This document shows positions 9,064 through 18,009 of a stretch of 21,805 bases of DNA, piece by piece. The DNA comes from Priapulus caudatus (Eukaryota; Priapulida; Priapulimorpha; Priapulimorphida; Priapulidae): the NCBI RefSeq assembly GCF_000485595.1, contig NW_014577499.1, positions 138,502 through 160,306 on the forward strand, in the 5' to 3' direction. A model generated the notes under the pieces. The model made no database searches and was not told where the DNA came from. It worked only from the letters and a program-made list of their open reading frames with translations. Positions within the stretch are counted from its first letter, which is position 1, and each line of letters starts with the position of its first letter. The translations under genes and the position numbers were made by a program.

Positions 9064-9430
9064 AGGCTTGAGGGTGGCAGTGAGGTAAGACGCAGGCTTG
9101 CAGGGGACGACGGACGCACTCTCTCTCTCTCCGGAGAGCTGGTGCGGAAGCGGACACAGCGATTAAAGCCGCTATCAAGACGCTCAGCGACATTAGCGCT
9201 TGCCGCGCGGGGTCTGCTAGCGGCCATCGTCAGCGTCATCGTCGTATTGCAGCTGACGCTCAGCTCGCTGGCGGCGCTAATCTGAGACGATGGCGATGGT
9301 AGCGCCGCCGCCGCTCTGACGGATCGTGTCTGCGGCTTTCCCGCCTTGCCGAGTCCGTCAGACGGATTACGTGTGCTTTTAGCATGCAATATTTAGCAAC
9401 CGGTGCAGCTGCGTTCGTGCGGCTGCTGTG
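9064..9430. other. GC-rich unique spacer
   Basis: Unique GC-rich sequence with CTCTC at 9119-9132. A minus-strand ATG at 9193 opens with a stretch resembling a signal peptide (MSLSVLIAALIAVSASA), but the frame then runs straight into the GTGC repeat and no homology is recognised. I do not call a gene. Confidence 0.35.
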
Positions 9431-9462
9431 TTAATACGAGCTGGGCTCCGTCGTTGTTGTAC

Positions 9463-9815
9463 GCGTGGCAGCAGAAGCAGGACCACAACCACCGGCAGCA
9501 GCAGTAGCAGCAGCAGCAGTAGCAACACCAGCCACAGCAGCAGCAGCAGTAGAAGCAGCAGCAGTAGCAGCAGCAGCAGTAGCAGCATCAGCAGCAGCAG
9601 CAACAGAAACAGCAGATGCAGTAGCAGCATCAATAGCAGCATCAGCAGTAGCAGCAGCAAATGAAACATCAACAGCAACATCACCACCAGCAGCCGCATC
9701 AGCAGTAACAGCAGCAACAGATACAGCAGCAGCACCACCACCAGCAGCAACAACAACAGCAGCAGCATCACCACCACCGCCGCCGCCGTCACCACCAGCA
9801 GCAGCAGCAGCAGCG
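9463..9815. repeat. Interrupted (CAG)n trinucleotide tract
   Basis: CAG/AGC triplets with frequent TAG, CAT, ACA and CAC interruptions, ending in CCGCCGCCG and CAGCAGCAG. It is the same type of repeat as the CTG tract at 561-1046 but in the opposite orientation. Poly-Ser, poly-Ala and poly-Leu frames on both strands are artefacts, since stop-like TAG triplets fall in only one phase. Confidence 0.9.
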
Positions 9816-10119
9816 CGTCACAGTTAGCGACAAGCAGGACGCGAGGTCTCGTTGCGCATTACTCTTTAACTGAATTATCGCCGACTATTGACAATTTCAT
9901 TTGGAGACCGGCCTCATCTCACCATGTGCGCGAGCGAGCGTGTGTGCACGACGCTACAGGGATATATGTAAGAGCAAGCGCGCGAGTGCGAGCGTGAACG
10001 CGTCTGTGCGTGCGTGCGTGCGTGCGTGCGTGCATATACGTGTTACGGCTGCAACAAAACAGTGAGGTGTCGTGTGCTGCTGTACATTCATTAGTGAACC
10101 TCCTCTACCGTCAGCAAAA
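9816..10119. other. Spacer with (GTGC)n run
   Basis: Unique sequence with a (TGCG)n run at about 10004-10033. No gene is recognised. Confidence 0.5.
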
Positions 10120-10482
10120 CAAGAACGGACTCATCCGTCAGCGTCAGCGACGCAAGAACTGATTCATCCGTCAGCGTCAGCGACGCAAGAACTGATTCAT
10201 CCGTCAGCGTCAGCGACGCAAGAACTGATTCATCCGTCAGCGTCAGCGACGCAAGAACTGATTCATCCGTCAGCGTCAGCGACGCAAGAACTGATTCATC
10301 CGTCAGCGTCAGGGACGCAAGAACTGATTCATCCGTCAGCGTCAGCGACGCAAGAACTGATTCATCCGTCAGCGTCAGCGACGCAAGAACTGATTCATCC
10401 GTCAGCGTCAGCGACGCAAGAACTGATTCATCCGTCAGCGTCAGCGACGCAAGAACGGATTCACCCGTCAGCGTCAGCGTCA
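10120..10482. repeat. 33-bp tandem repeat, 11 copies
   Basis: Eleven nearly identical 33-bp units, each containing TCATCCGTCAGCGTCAGC and GACGCAAGAACTGA. The only visible differences are in the first copy, the last copy and one internal G/C change near 10313. The period is a multiple of three, so both strands are open through the array. Plus reads as an 11-residue repeat (QELIHPSASAT), minus as another (LTLTDESVLAS). No ATG-started frame with a non-repeat domain surrounds it, so I treat it as a minisatellite, with a repetitive protein as a less likely alternative. Confidence 0.95.
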
Positions 10483-10494
10483 GAAGCTGATTAA

Positions 10495-10970
10495 AAGCGA
10501 CGTGCGGCAGGATTGCGTCAAGGCGGCGTCGTGACGGCCCGTGAACGACAGCACAACGGCTGACGCTGACGTGCAGGAATCGCTGCCTGTAACGAGGCCT
10601 TTGTTGACAGAGTAAGTCAGAGCTCGCGAGCGCGCGATACACATGATAGTCGTCGATATTGTTAACGAAGTTGTCCCGAGATTAGGCCAGCAGCAGCGGA
10701 ATACACGCCGCAATTAACACAAAGGCACTACGGAACTGCCGCCATGTCAGATGGCTGGCACTGTCGACGTTATTCACCGTTATGTTTCACTTACGAATCA
10801 TATAAATAGGAAGACCTAGTTTTCACAATTGCAAAGCGCGTGCGTTTGATTTCTATAGCGTGATGAGCTTCTGATAATTTACATAATGGTTCTTTCTTTC
10901 GCTTGTCGTGGCCGCCGGCGCTGCGTGGCGCTAGCTGATATCGGTTTGTGACCGCGAGCATGCATGCGTA
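10495..10970. other. Gene-free unique stretch
   Basis: Unique sequence between the 33-bp array and a CT-rich tract. No coding exon, RNA gene or mobile-element end is seen. Confidence 0.4.
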
Positions 10971-10975
10971 TACGT

Positions 10976-11092
10976 TTCTCTCTCTCTCTATCCTTTTTAG
11001 TCCTGTTCTACTTCTCTGTATTCCCACACGTTCTCTATCTCTCCCTACTCTCTCTCTGTCGCTCTCTCTTTCTATATATATATATTATAGTA

Positions 11093-11131
<39 letters not shown>
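10976..11131. repeat. CT-rich tract followed by (TA)n
   Basis: TCTC-rich sequence (about 10976-11072), then a TA dinucleotide tract (about 11074-11131, with one TTATAGTATTATTTA interruption). The hAT element inserts directly into this TA tract. Confidence 0.85.
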
Positions 11132-11134
<3 letters not shown>

Positions 11135-11299
11135 TGCCGGATTAACCATTAAGCAGACTAAGACGTGTTAGGGCACCAGGGCCAAAGGGGGGCACCACAA
11201 AGTGGGAAAAAAGGTGAAAATAAAAAAATAAAAAAAATAAGATTTGTACTTCCAGGTGTACACAAGGGCCCCCAACAATACAATACAATTACAAGGGGC

Positions 11300-11586
11300 C
11301 CTAATGCCACCCAACAAGGTGCTAATTCCCAATTATCAGAAAGTGAAAGTACTCAAAGACTTGTCAGACACTTTTGATGCTTATCCAGATGACCATGAAC
11401 AACACTTTGTCTACAGAGCTTCAGCAGTTCCGTTCACATGTTCTTCATAAGTTTAAAACAACCAAGAAAACATTTTTCACTCCCATGAAACTTTACAACA
11501 CAATTACAGAAGACAAACTAGAGAGTGCCTTCCAAATATTGAAATTGCCTTAAAGAAATTTTTAACATTAATGGTCACCAACTGAC
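11300..11586 (+). pseudogene. hAT transposase C-terminal fragment, part 1
   Basis: Broken reading frames encode the start of a hAT C-terminal region: a YPDD-like block near 11380-11395, LQQFRSHVLHKF at about 11416-11451, then EDKLESAF, and after a one-base frameshift NIEIALKKFLTLMVTN ending at about 11582. The last block matches the conserved 'FPNVEIALRIYL..MVTN' part of the hAT dimerisation domain. It stops exactly where the nested element begins. The conserved block continues at 14940. Several frameshifts make it non-functional. Confidence 0.78.
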
Positions 11587-11589
11587 AAT

Positions 11590-12402
11590 TAGTCAGGAGG
11601 CTTATGCCACGTAATAGAGCCCAAATCTGCAAATTATGAAAGACATTTTTAAGGGTCAAATCTGGGTTCATATGTTCCTCAACTAAGAAGAATTTTTTTG
11701 AGGAGCCCAAAAATTTGACCCCGGAACCCCACCCCCCCTCCCTATGGCCGGTTAAGGGACCCGAAACTGTTATTTGCCATATCTTTGCCCTTCTTTGGTC
11801 GATTTGAGCAAAGTTAGAGTCGATTTTGGGGTTTTAAACATCAAGGAATCGATTGGGCGTGGGTTTGGAGACCTAAATTTGTCAAAGGTCACGTGATATC
11901 GTTTCTTCGGGTTCACTCGCGGCGCCCGAAAATGGGTTTTCACATATCTCGACTATTTTCTCCAAAAGTTTAAATTTTTTGGTTTTTGAGGTCAAGGAAT
12001 TTTTTATTAATACACATGATTACTTTCAGACTCCTGGAAATCGGTTTCACCTGGTAGTAGTAACGTAGTCAAAATCTGACAGACTGACAGTTCCGCAATC
12101 GTCCTCGGTCACTTGTTACATACACAGCCCACACTGGGACTGCATATCATACCCGTACATGCTTCAATTAGAGATTTGTGCACTTCTTGGTGCAAGTGCA
12201 GAAAGAAAGGCACATGACATTGTTCTTAGCTCATTTGCATGACTGGCACTTGAGGGTTCGGCAGCGACAAATGCCAGTCACGATTTCGAGTTGTTTGTCT
12301 TGCTGCGTCCTGGGTCCATTGAATGTGGAGTTGGTTCTGATAGAGTTTCCATCCACACATCTCAAGAGGAGGGCTGGGGATCTGAGTGAGGGTGTTGCCC
12401 CA
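11590..12402. repeat. Left fold-back arm of the nested element
   Basis: This is the inverted counterpart of about 14152-14936. Clear paired landmarks include CAAATTATGAAAGACATTTT (left) with AAAATGTCTTTCATAATTTG (right), and GGTTCATATGTTCCTCAACT with AGTTGAGGAACATATGAACC. Further inward, AAAATCTGACAGACTGACAG pairs with CTGTCAGTCTGTCAGATTTT. Similarity stops just after ATGGGG (read from the minus strand) at about 12402. Confidence 0.9.
12168..12402 (-). pseudogene. Inverted copy of the nested element's C-terminal Cys-rich coding end
   Basis: Read on the minus strand, this arm carries the same coding end as 14152-14365. It has a WGNTLTQIP start, an HIQW block, a Cys-rich stretch (ICRCRTLKCQSCK, then MCLSFCTCTKKC) and a stop at 12170-12168. 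It is better preserved than its partner, which lacks about 23 bases across the first cysteines. Small frameshifts remain, and one expected Cys position is lost near a stop. The pattern of about eight Cys fits the Cys8 zinc-finger-like tail of Academ proteins. It is cut off from the rest of the gene, which lies in the opposite orientation. Confidence 0.6.
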
Positions 12403-12413
12403 TAAATGCATAA

Positions 12414-14365
12414 GGCAATGCATTCTCTAAGATAGCCCTGGACCAAGCACAAGAACCAACAACAAAGAAAATCAAATCAACGGCTGGGTACATTGATCTC
12501 GTAAATCGCGAGGACAAAGAATATCTTCGTAAGCTTAAACTCTGCCTGCCAGAAATTCACCAATATTTGTCTGCAATAGAGGGGCTTACATTAGCTCAAG
12601 GTCACAAGGAGATCACCCCTTCCTTTATCCGCAAGTTCATATCAGACTGTCGAAAGGTTCACAGTAAAATTCTTATCAATCCATTTACCTCAGAATTGTT
12701 TGGAAGACTGAATTCCTCCTATATCTTCCCAGAGGTCATTGTCGATGATGCAGGAAGGGTGTTCACAATTGGAATGCAACAGTATGACGAGTTTCGTCGC
12801 ACTAGATTCGTCTATAGAAGTGAAGATGTTATCAAATCAAAGGTAACAAGAAACATTGCTGAAGTTCACAAGCCAGTGCCGATGATGTCGGATTTGAGAA
12901 CCCCTCGCATCAAGGTCACCCAGCAACGTTCAGCAATGGTTCAGAGATGCTTGCAAGAACCGTGAATCGGAGACACAAGAAACTTTTCGAGGGGAGATAA
13001 CCAGATTACCTGAGTGTTTCATCAAGAAGGATGGACCCTTATCACAGTTCAAAGTCACAGATTTTGGGCTGACATACCGAAAACGCGGTTACACCAAGTC
13101 CAGCAAATGTCAAAGGTCTCGTTGTTGACCTTTTTCAGGGATCATCTGAGCGCAGGCTGCAGTCCTTCAAAAGGGGTCAACCTTCAATATATTTGTCTCC
13201 AGGGTCCTGCAGAGCATTGAGAACACTGCCACACGCCTGGCGCGTCTCGAATCGATATTGTAGCAGGACCAGTATAACCCGTTAAGGCATCAAGAGCCCC
13301 ACTTGGCTCGCAAACGGAAGTCAAAGGTTCAGGACAGCAAGTTAACTTTACTGGTGATAGCACTGTCCCGAAGGATATGTCTAAATCCTTTTCTCACAGA
13401 TGATCAGACAAGACCAGACCTTAATGCACTAATTGCAGAAAGCTGTGGTAACCCATCCTCCTGGTCCTGGAAGAAAGATTTCTGTGTCACTAATGGTCTT
13501 GGAAATGTTCTTAACAAATGCTGGCGTTAAAGACTATATACATGCCAAAGATGGAAACCCTATAAGAGGCGGACAACAGGATGGTGTGCCATATAATTGA
13601 CATGTTGCATGTGGTTTATCCGCGATTGACTGTACGGACAGTTGATTCAGACGTCATTGTCATTCTTCTCGCCTTTATGCCCCAGTTCCTCAGATCGGAC
13701 CCTGACTTTGAGCTTCATGTTGCATTTAACTCTGGAAAGACAGGAAGAACATTCATGTCAATGTTTGTTTATGAGTACTTAGGGAGGACGTCTGCTTAGC
13801 CTTGCCATTTCTTCCATTGCTTCCACTGGCGCCTATTCTAACTGCTCTTTCTACAAGCTGACCAAGAAGATGTGGTTTTCTCAATGGAAATAAGCTGCTC
13901 GATGAGGGATGAACTGACAGAGGCAGCTTAAACAACTAGGCTGGTACCCAGCAGAACAAGTGCTCTCAGCACAGAAAAGATACTTGTGGATTTTGTGTGC
14001 CTATGTATACTCAAAGAGGGCTGTGTACAAGATCTCAATGAACTGCGGTTCTCAATGTTCCAGGCTCATGTTCTGATGAGTAAGGGACCTCCACCTTTAT
14101 TGGATTCTTTCAGACGGGCGGTACGTCGCAGCGCCTATTAAGGCAGGATGGGATGTGGGTAAAACCCTCACTCAGATCCCAGCCCTCCTCTTGAGATGTG
14201 TGTGGATGGACACTCTATCAGAACCAACTTCACATTCAATGGACCACGGACGCAGCAAGACCAAACCTCGAGATCGTGACTCAAGTGCCAGTCATGCAAA
14301 TGCGTAAATACAATGTCATGTGCCTTTCTTTCTGCACTTGCACAGGAAGTGCACAAAATCTCTAA
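12414..14365 (+). pseudogene. Academ-like XPG/PIN-type nuclease protein, broken
   Basis: Several adjacent plus-strand frames together cover the C-terminal half of a protein family common beside transposons in marine invertebrates. 12414-12965 is open (184 residues, no ATG start needed upstream) and corresponds to the region before the nuclease. 13240-13530 carries a Lys/Arg-rich stretch and the WKKDFCVTNG block. 13581-13799 carries RTVDSDVIVILLAF (Asp pair at 13644-13652) and ELHVAFNSGK, matching the family's 'vvirtvDtDVvvla...lwvaFGtGk'. The 'FHCFTGCD' block follows at about 13806-13835 with GCD degraded, then FYKLTKKMWFSQW (13848-13886). A Cys-containing tail ends at 14365. At least five frame changes or stops interrupt it, and the acidic EAD block expected before DSD is not readable. 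The N-terminal half is absent. Confidence 0.65.
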
Positions 14366-14936
14366 TTGAAGATCTGTACAGGATGATATGCAGTCAGTGT
14401 GGTCTGTGTATGTAACAATGACGGCAGGACGATTGCGGACTGTCAGTCTGTCAGATTTTGACTACGTGTACTACTACCAAGTGTGAAACCGAATTCCAGG
14501 AGTCTGAAAGTGTATCATGTGTATCTAATAAATTCTTTGACCTCAAAACCCCAAAATTGACTCTAACTTTTTGAGAAAATAGCCCGAGATATGTGAAAAC
14601 CCATTTTTCGGCCCGCGAGGGCTGAACCCGACAGGAACGATATCTCGCGACCTATGACGAATTTTGCGTTCCAACTTACTCCAATCGATCCTTGATGTTT
14701 AAAAAACCCCTAAATCGACTCTAAACTTTGTTCAAATCGACAAAGAAGGCCAAAGATATGGCAAATAACAGTTTCGGTCCCTTACCGGGCCCATAGGGGG
14801 GGGGGGTGTTTCCCCGGGGTTCAAATTTTTGGGCCTCCTCAAAAAAACTCTTAGTTGAGGAACATATGAACCCAGATTTGAATACCCAAAAATGTCTTTC
14901 ATAATTTGCAGATAAATGTGCATAAGCTCCTGACTA
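14152..14936. repeat. Right fold-back arm of the nested element
   Basis: Inverted partner of 11590-12402. It includes the end of the nuclease-like gene, an AT-rich non-coding part, and the terminal CTCCTGACTA. Compared with the left arm it has a deletion of about 23 bases near 14281, and a longer G run at about 14794-14806 where the left arm has a shorter C run (about 11731-11737). Confidence 0.9.
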
Positions 14937-14939
14937 AAT

Positions 14940-15067
14940 AGAGAGGTCTTTCTCACACTGAAACGTTGTAAAAAAACAAATAGATTGACTGGTAGTCAGA
15001 ATGAAGGTGTACATGCCATGTATGCTCAAAATTGCCTCAAATACCATCTCCTGCGATCTACATTTTA
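14940..15067 (+). pseudogene. hAT transposase C-terminal fragment, part 2
   Basis: Continues the transposase frame interrupted at 11590. ERSFS is encoded from 14941. After a one-base frameshift TLKRC follows, and the frame ends with CLKYHLLRSTF and a stop at 15065-15067. ERSFS..LK is the most conserved signature of the hAT dimerisation domain and normally follows MVTN and one to three residues, exactly the block found just left of the nested insert. Confidence 0.78.
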
Positions 15068-15280
15068 AAAAATTTCTGGGGAGGACCCCTATACCCCCCG
15101 CCTGTTTATCACCACCCTCTGAAATCCTACATACATTTTTGTATCGTGGACTGAACTGGAACCTGTATTGTATATCTGGTCAGACAGGTCAACAACTAAA
15201 ATGGACTGGGTCAGTGTGGAAAGGAGGGGGCACCAAAATTGTCAGTGCTTAGGGCACCAGTGAGCCTTAATCCGCCCCTG

Positions 15281-15328
<48 letters not shown>

Positions 15329-15350
15329 TATATATATATATATATATAAT
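15281..15350. repeat. (TA)n tract
   Basis: TA dinucleotides with one ACTATA interruption. It is the right-hand half of the TA tract into which the hAT element inserted. Confidence 0.9.
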
Positions 15351-15351
15351 A

Positions 15352-15417
15352 ATCAGGAGTTAATAAAGACAAATTCAAGACAAAATAAAGACAATTTGTC
15401 TTTATCAAACGCCTGAT
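15352..15417. repeat. Inverted repeat beside (TA)n, element remnant
   Basis: A 24-base left arm (15352-15375, starting ATCAGGAGTT) and a 25-base right arm (15393-15417, ending CGCCTGAT) pair with a few mismatches and one gap around a 17-base loop containing AAGACAAAATAAAGAC. TA-rich sequence flanks it on both sides. It may be a short mobile-element end or a MITE. No family is assigned. Confidence 0.6.
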
Positions 15418-15865
15418 ATAATATATTTAATATCTTGCTCTCTTTCTTTCTCGTGCACGCGTGCGTTGGGGGCATGTGTCTACATGTGGATATGAGAAAG
15501 GTTAGGGGCTATGCTCTAACCTTGTTACTCGACGCATGAACGTGGGCCTTCACGCGAACTCCAGCGACAGTCCAGCAGTTGCACTGATCCATCAGGAGTT
15601 AACGGAGTGTGTCTATCGTTACTCTACCACTTACGCGCGGTTCCGGAGAATGCTTTCATCTGACGGCCAACACGCGCATCAGCGTGTGTGAGCTGTTGTT
15701 ATACTGGCGCGTAATGGCAGTCGTGTTGGGCGCGTTTGCTTTGTGCGCGCAGCCACTGATTTATTAGTGCCTGTCAAAGTCGATACCGCGATGAAAACTG
15801 CACATAAACACCAGCAGTCGAGGCGATAGCGATCCCTTGCGGAGACATGTAGAAATTCGCCAGCG
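15418..15865. other. Gene-free unique stretch
   Basis: Unique sequence with no recognisable exon. ATCAGGAGTTAA, which opens the inverted repeat at 15352, recurs at about 15591. Confidence 0.4.
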
Positions 15866-15867
15866 TT

Positions 15868-16365
15868 TGATGTGTGTGTGTGTGTGCGCGTGTGGTGTGC
15901 GCTGCGTGTGTGTGTGGGTGTGTGTGTGTGCGTCGTGTGTGTGCGTGCGTGTGTGCGTCGTGTGTTGTGTGTGTGTTGTGTGTGTTTGTTGTGTGTGTGT
16001 GTGTGTGTGTGAGAGAGTGTGTGGCGTGTGCACGCGCGTGCAGCGGTATGTGCGTGCGCGTGCTTGTGTGCGCGGCGTGTGTGGGCATGTGTGGGTCCGT
16101 GTACATTGTGTGCGTGCGCGGTGTGGTGTGGCGTGTGTGGGTGTGGGTGCCGCGCGTGCCTGCTGTGTTCTGTGAGTTCGCGCGTGCGGTGCAGGTGTGT
16201 GTGGTGCGCGCATGTGTATATTTGTGTATGTGTCTGTGCGTGCGTACGTGCTAGTATACGTAACGTGCATGCATGTGTGCGTATGTAAGCGGGCGCGTGT
16301 GTGCGTATGTAAGCGTGCGCGTGTGTGCGTGCCTGTGCGCGCGTGTGTGCGTGCCTGTGCGCGCA
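15868..16365. repeat. GT/GC-rich low-complexity tract
   Basis: About 500 bases of TGTG, GCGTG and CGCGTG words without a single fixed period. A sub-repeat of about 30 bp (GCGTGTGTGCGTATGTAAGC and then GCGTGTGTGCGTGCCTGTGC) appears at about 16265-16365. The very long His/Thr/Ala-rich and Cys/Val-rich frames across it are artefacts. Confidence 0.9.
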
Positions 16366-16884
16366 TCTATGAGGCTGCGCGTTCGGCATGGCTGGGCAAA
16401 ACGTTTTGTTGCAGCGAAAGTCGCCCCCTGCCGACATCGCGTAATTAGCTCTGCCTAGCTTTCCGCCCGCAGCACGAGAATGCCTTCATCGCGCGCTAGC
16501 TTTTTAATTCCGTAATCTCGTAAGACATGCGAGCAACGAGCACACACACACACGCGATCGTTGTGTTTTTATCTCCTGCGAAAGTCTCAACGTAAAATGC
16601 TCCATTTAGCGGGTGAGCTGCCAACAGAGGCAGTCGCAGGTCAACGGCCCTGTGAGAGTCACACTTACGGAGCGCTCGCTGAAAGACGGGATCAGCGCGG
16701 CGGTCACAAGGAGCGTGTTCGTCAGTGAGAGGGTTCTCTCACTGTGAGGGAGGAACCGCGTGTGAAGAGAGAGAGAGAGATCTCTCCGTACACTCATCAA
16801 CAATCACGTATTTATATACGCGACGTCAACGGCGTTGAGCGATGAAAAAACCCCGCACGATGCATTCTCGCTGTAGCTGCTAGC

Positions 16885-16886
<2 letters not shown>
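16366..16886. other. Gene-free unique stretch
   Basis: Unique GC-rich sequence with a short CA run (about 16541-16552) and a GA run (about 16767-16780). No gene is recognised. Confidence 0.4.
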
Positions 16887-16925
<39 letters not shown>

Positions 16926-16926
16926 C
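16886..16926. repeat. (GA)n microsatellite
   Basis: A nearly pure run of GA dinucleotides. Confidence 0.95.
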
Positions 16927-17078
16927 GGCGGCAGGCCCGGGGGAATAATGTTGCCGTAGTTAAAGAACGATGCCGTGCCGTGCACGGACGCAAACCCCGA
17001 CGGCCATACAAACGAGCAGAAATTGGCTCAAAAATCGCCATCGAATATTTAGTCTCGAGCCGTCGCAGCGAGGCTCCG

Positions 17079-17860
17079 GTTAGTGTCTCTCTCCACGCTG
17101 TACCGCACGCACGCACGTCTCCCGTTAGCGTCTCTCTCCACGCTGTACCGCACGCACGCACGTCTCCCGTTAGCGTCTCTCTCCACGCTGTACCGCACGC
17201 ACGCACGTCTCCCGTTAGCGTCTCTCCCTTCTCATCACGCTGTACGCGCCGCACGCACGTCTGTCGCGTTAGTCGTGCTTCTCTCCAGCGGCTGTACCGC
17301 CCGCACGCACGTCTCGCCGTTTTAGTGTCTCTCTCCACGCCTGTTAGCCGCACCCACGCAAACGTCTCCGTTAGTCGTCTCTCTGCCAGCGCTGTACCGG
17401 CAACGCGAGCGCGACGGCATCTCCGGCGTTAGTGTCTCTCTGCTCCTCGCCTGTACGCAGGCCACGGCACGGTCTGCCCGTGTAGTGTCTCTCGTCCCCT
17501 TACGGCAGCCTCGCCGTACTCGCTCTACGGCTCGCACGCACGCGATCTCCCGTTAGTGTGCTCTTCCGCCGCTGTACCGCACGCGACGGCACGTCTGCCC
17601 GTTAGCGTGCTCTCTCCCGCTGTACGCACGCCACGGCACGTCGCGCCGTTATGTCTCTCTCGGCACGCTGCTAAAACCCAGGCACGCACGCACGTCTCCG
17701 CGTTAGTGTGTCTCTCTCCTACGCTGTACCGCACGCACGCACGTTCGCCGTTAGTGTCTCTCGTGCCACGCTGTACCCCCAGCGCAAGGAAGCACGTCTA
17801 TCGCCGCTTAAGTGTCTCTCTCCCAACGCTGTACCGGCACGCACGAGAGCAGGTGCTTTT
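17079..17860. repeat. 45-bp tandem repeat array, exact then degraded
   Basis: Copies start at 17079, 17124, 17169 and 17214 (GTTAG, then GTCTCTCTCCACGCTGTACC, then GCACGCACGCACGTCTCCC). The first three are almost identical. From about 17226 the unit continues to about 17860 but is scattered with single-base insertions and small deletions, so spacing varies. The frames through it are not genes. Confidence 0.93.
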
Positions 17861-17939
17861 TCCCGCCTAGCGGTCGCATCCGCGGACTATAACTGCTCAG
17901 TGCATCTTACGTCGCTCCAGCGTCCTCTATGCCGTGCCC

Positions 17940-17945
17940 GTGTGT

Positions 17946-18009
<64 letters not shown>

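Larger units (their letters stand above)
11590..14936. mobile_element. Nested Academ-like DNA transposon, fold-back form
   Basis: A 3347-bp insert with perfect 10-bp ends (TAGTCAGGAG and CTCCTGACTA), flanked on both sides by AAT (11587-11589 and 14937-14939), a candidate 3-bp target duplication. Arms of about 0.8 kb (11590-12402 and about 14152-14936) are inverted copies of each other with scattered substitutions and indels. The central 1.75 kb is unpaired and carries a broken nuclease-like gene. The 3-bp duplication, XPG/PIN-type nuclease motifs and a Cys-rich C-terminus fit what is known of the Academ superfamily. The family name is inferred from memory, without a database search. No intact transposase DDE domain is visible, so the copy cannot be autonomous. 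Confidence 0.65.
11132..15280. mobile_element. hAT-type DNA transposon remnant, split by a nested element
   Basis: The left end CAGTGCCGGATTAACC (11132-11147) and the reverse complement of the right end, CAGGGGCGGATTAAGG, match at 12 of 16 positions and begin with CAG, as hAT ends do. Subterminal TTAGGGCACCAG and GGGGGCACCA words occur near both ends. The interior still encodes the C-terminal dimerisation region of a hAT transposase, broken by frameshifts. Without the nested insert (11590-14936) only about 0.8 kb remains, so this was already a shortened copy. Flanks are (TA)n on both sides, so the 8-bp target duplication cannot be read. TATATATA precedes the left end, and the same word follows one base after the right end. 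Confidence 0.8.

Noticed and set aside
8708-9193. Minus-strand frame with a signal-peptide-like start
   Set aside because: Only the first 17 or so residues look signal-like; the rest is repeat translation and no splice donor or family match is convincing.
10120-10482. CRISPR-like array
   Set aside because: The 33-bp units are contiguous with no unique spacers, and the window is eukaryotic.
12178-12405. Plus-strand open frame inside the left fold-back arm
   Set aside because: It is the antisense of the inverted Cys-rich coding end, which reads on the minus strand.
15679-16437. Minus-strand frame of 252 residues rich in His, Thr and Ala
   Set aside because: Translation of a GT/GC low-complexity tract; several frames on both strands are equally open.
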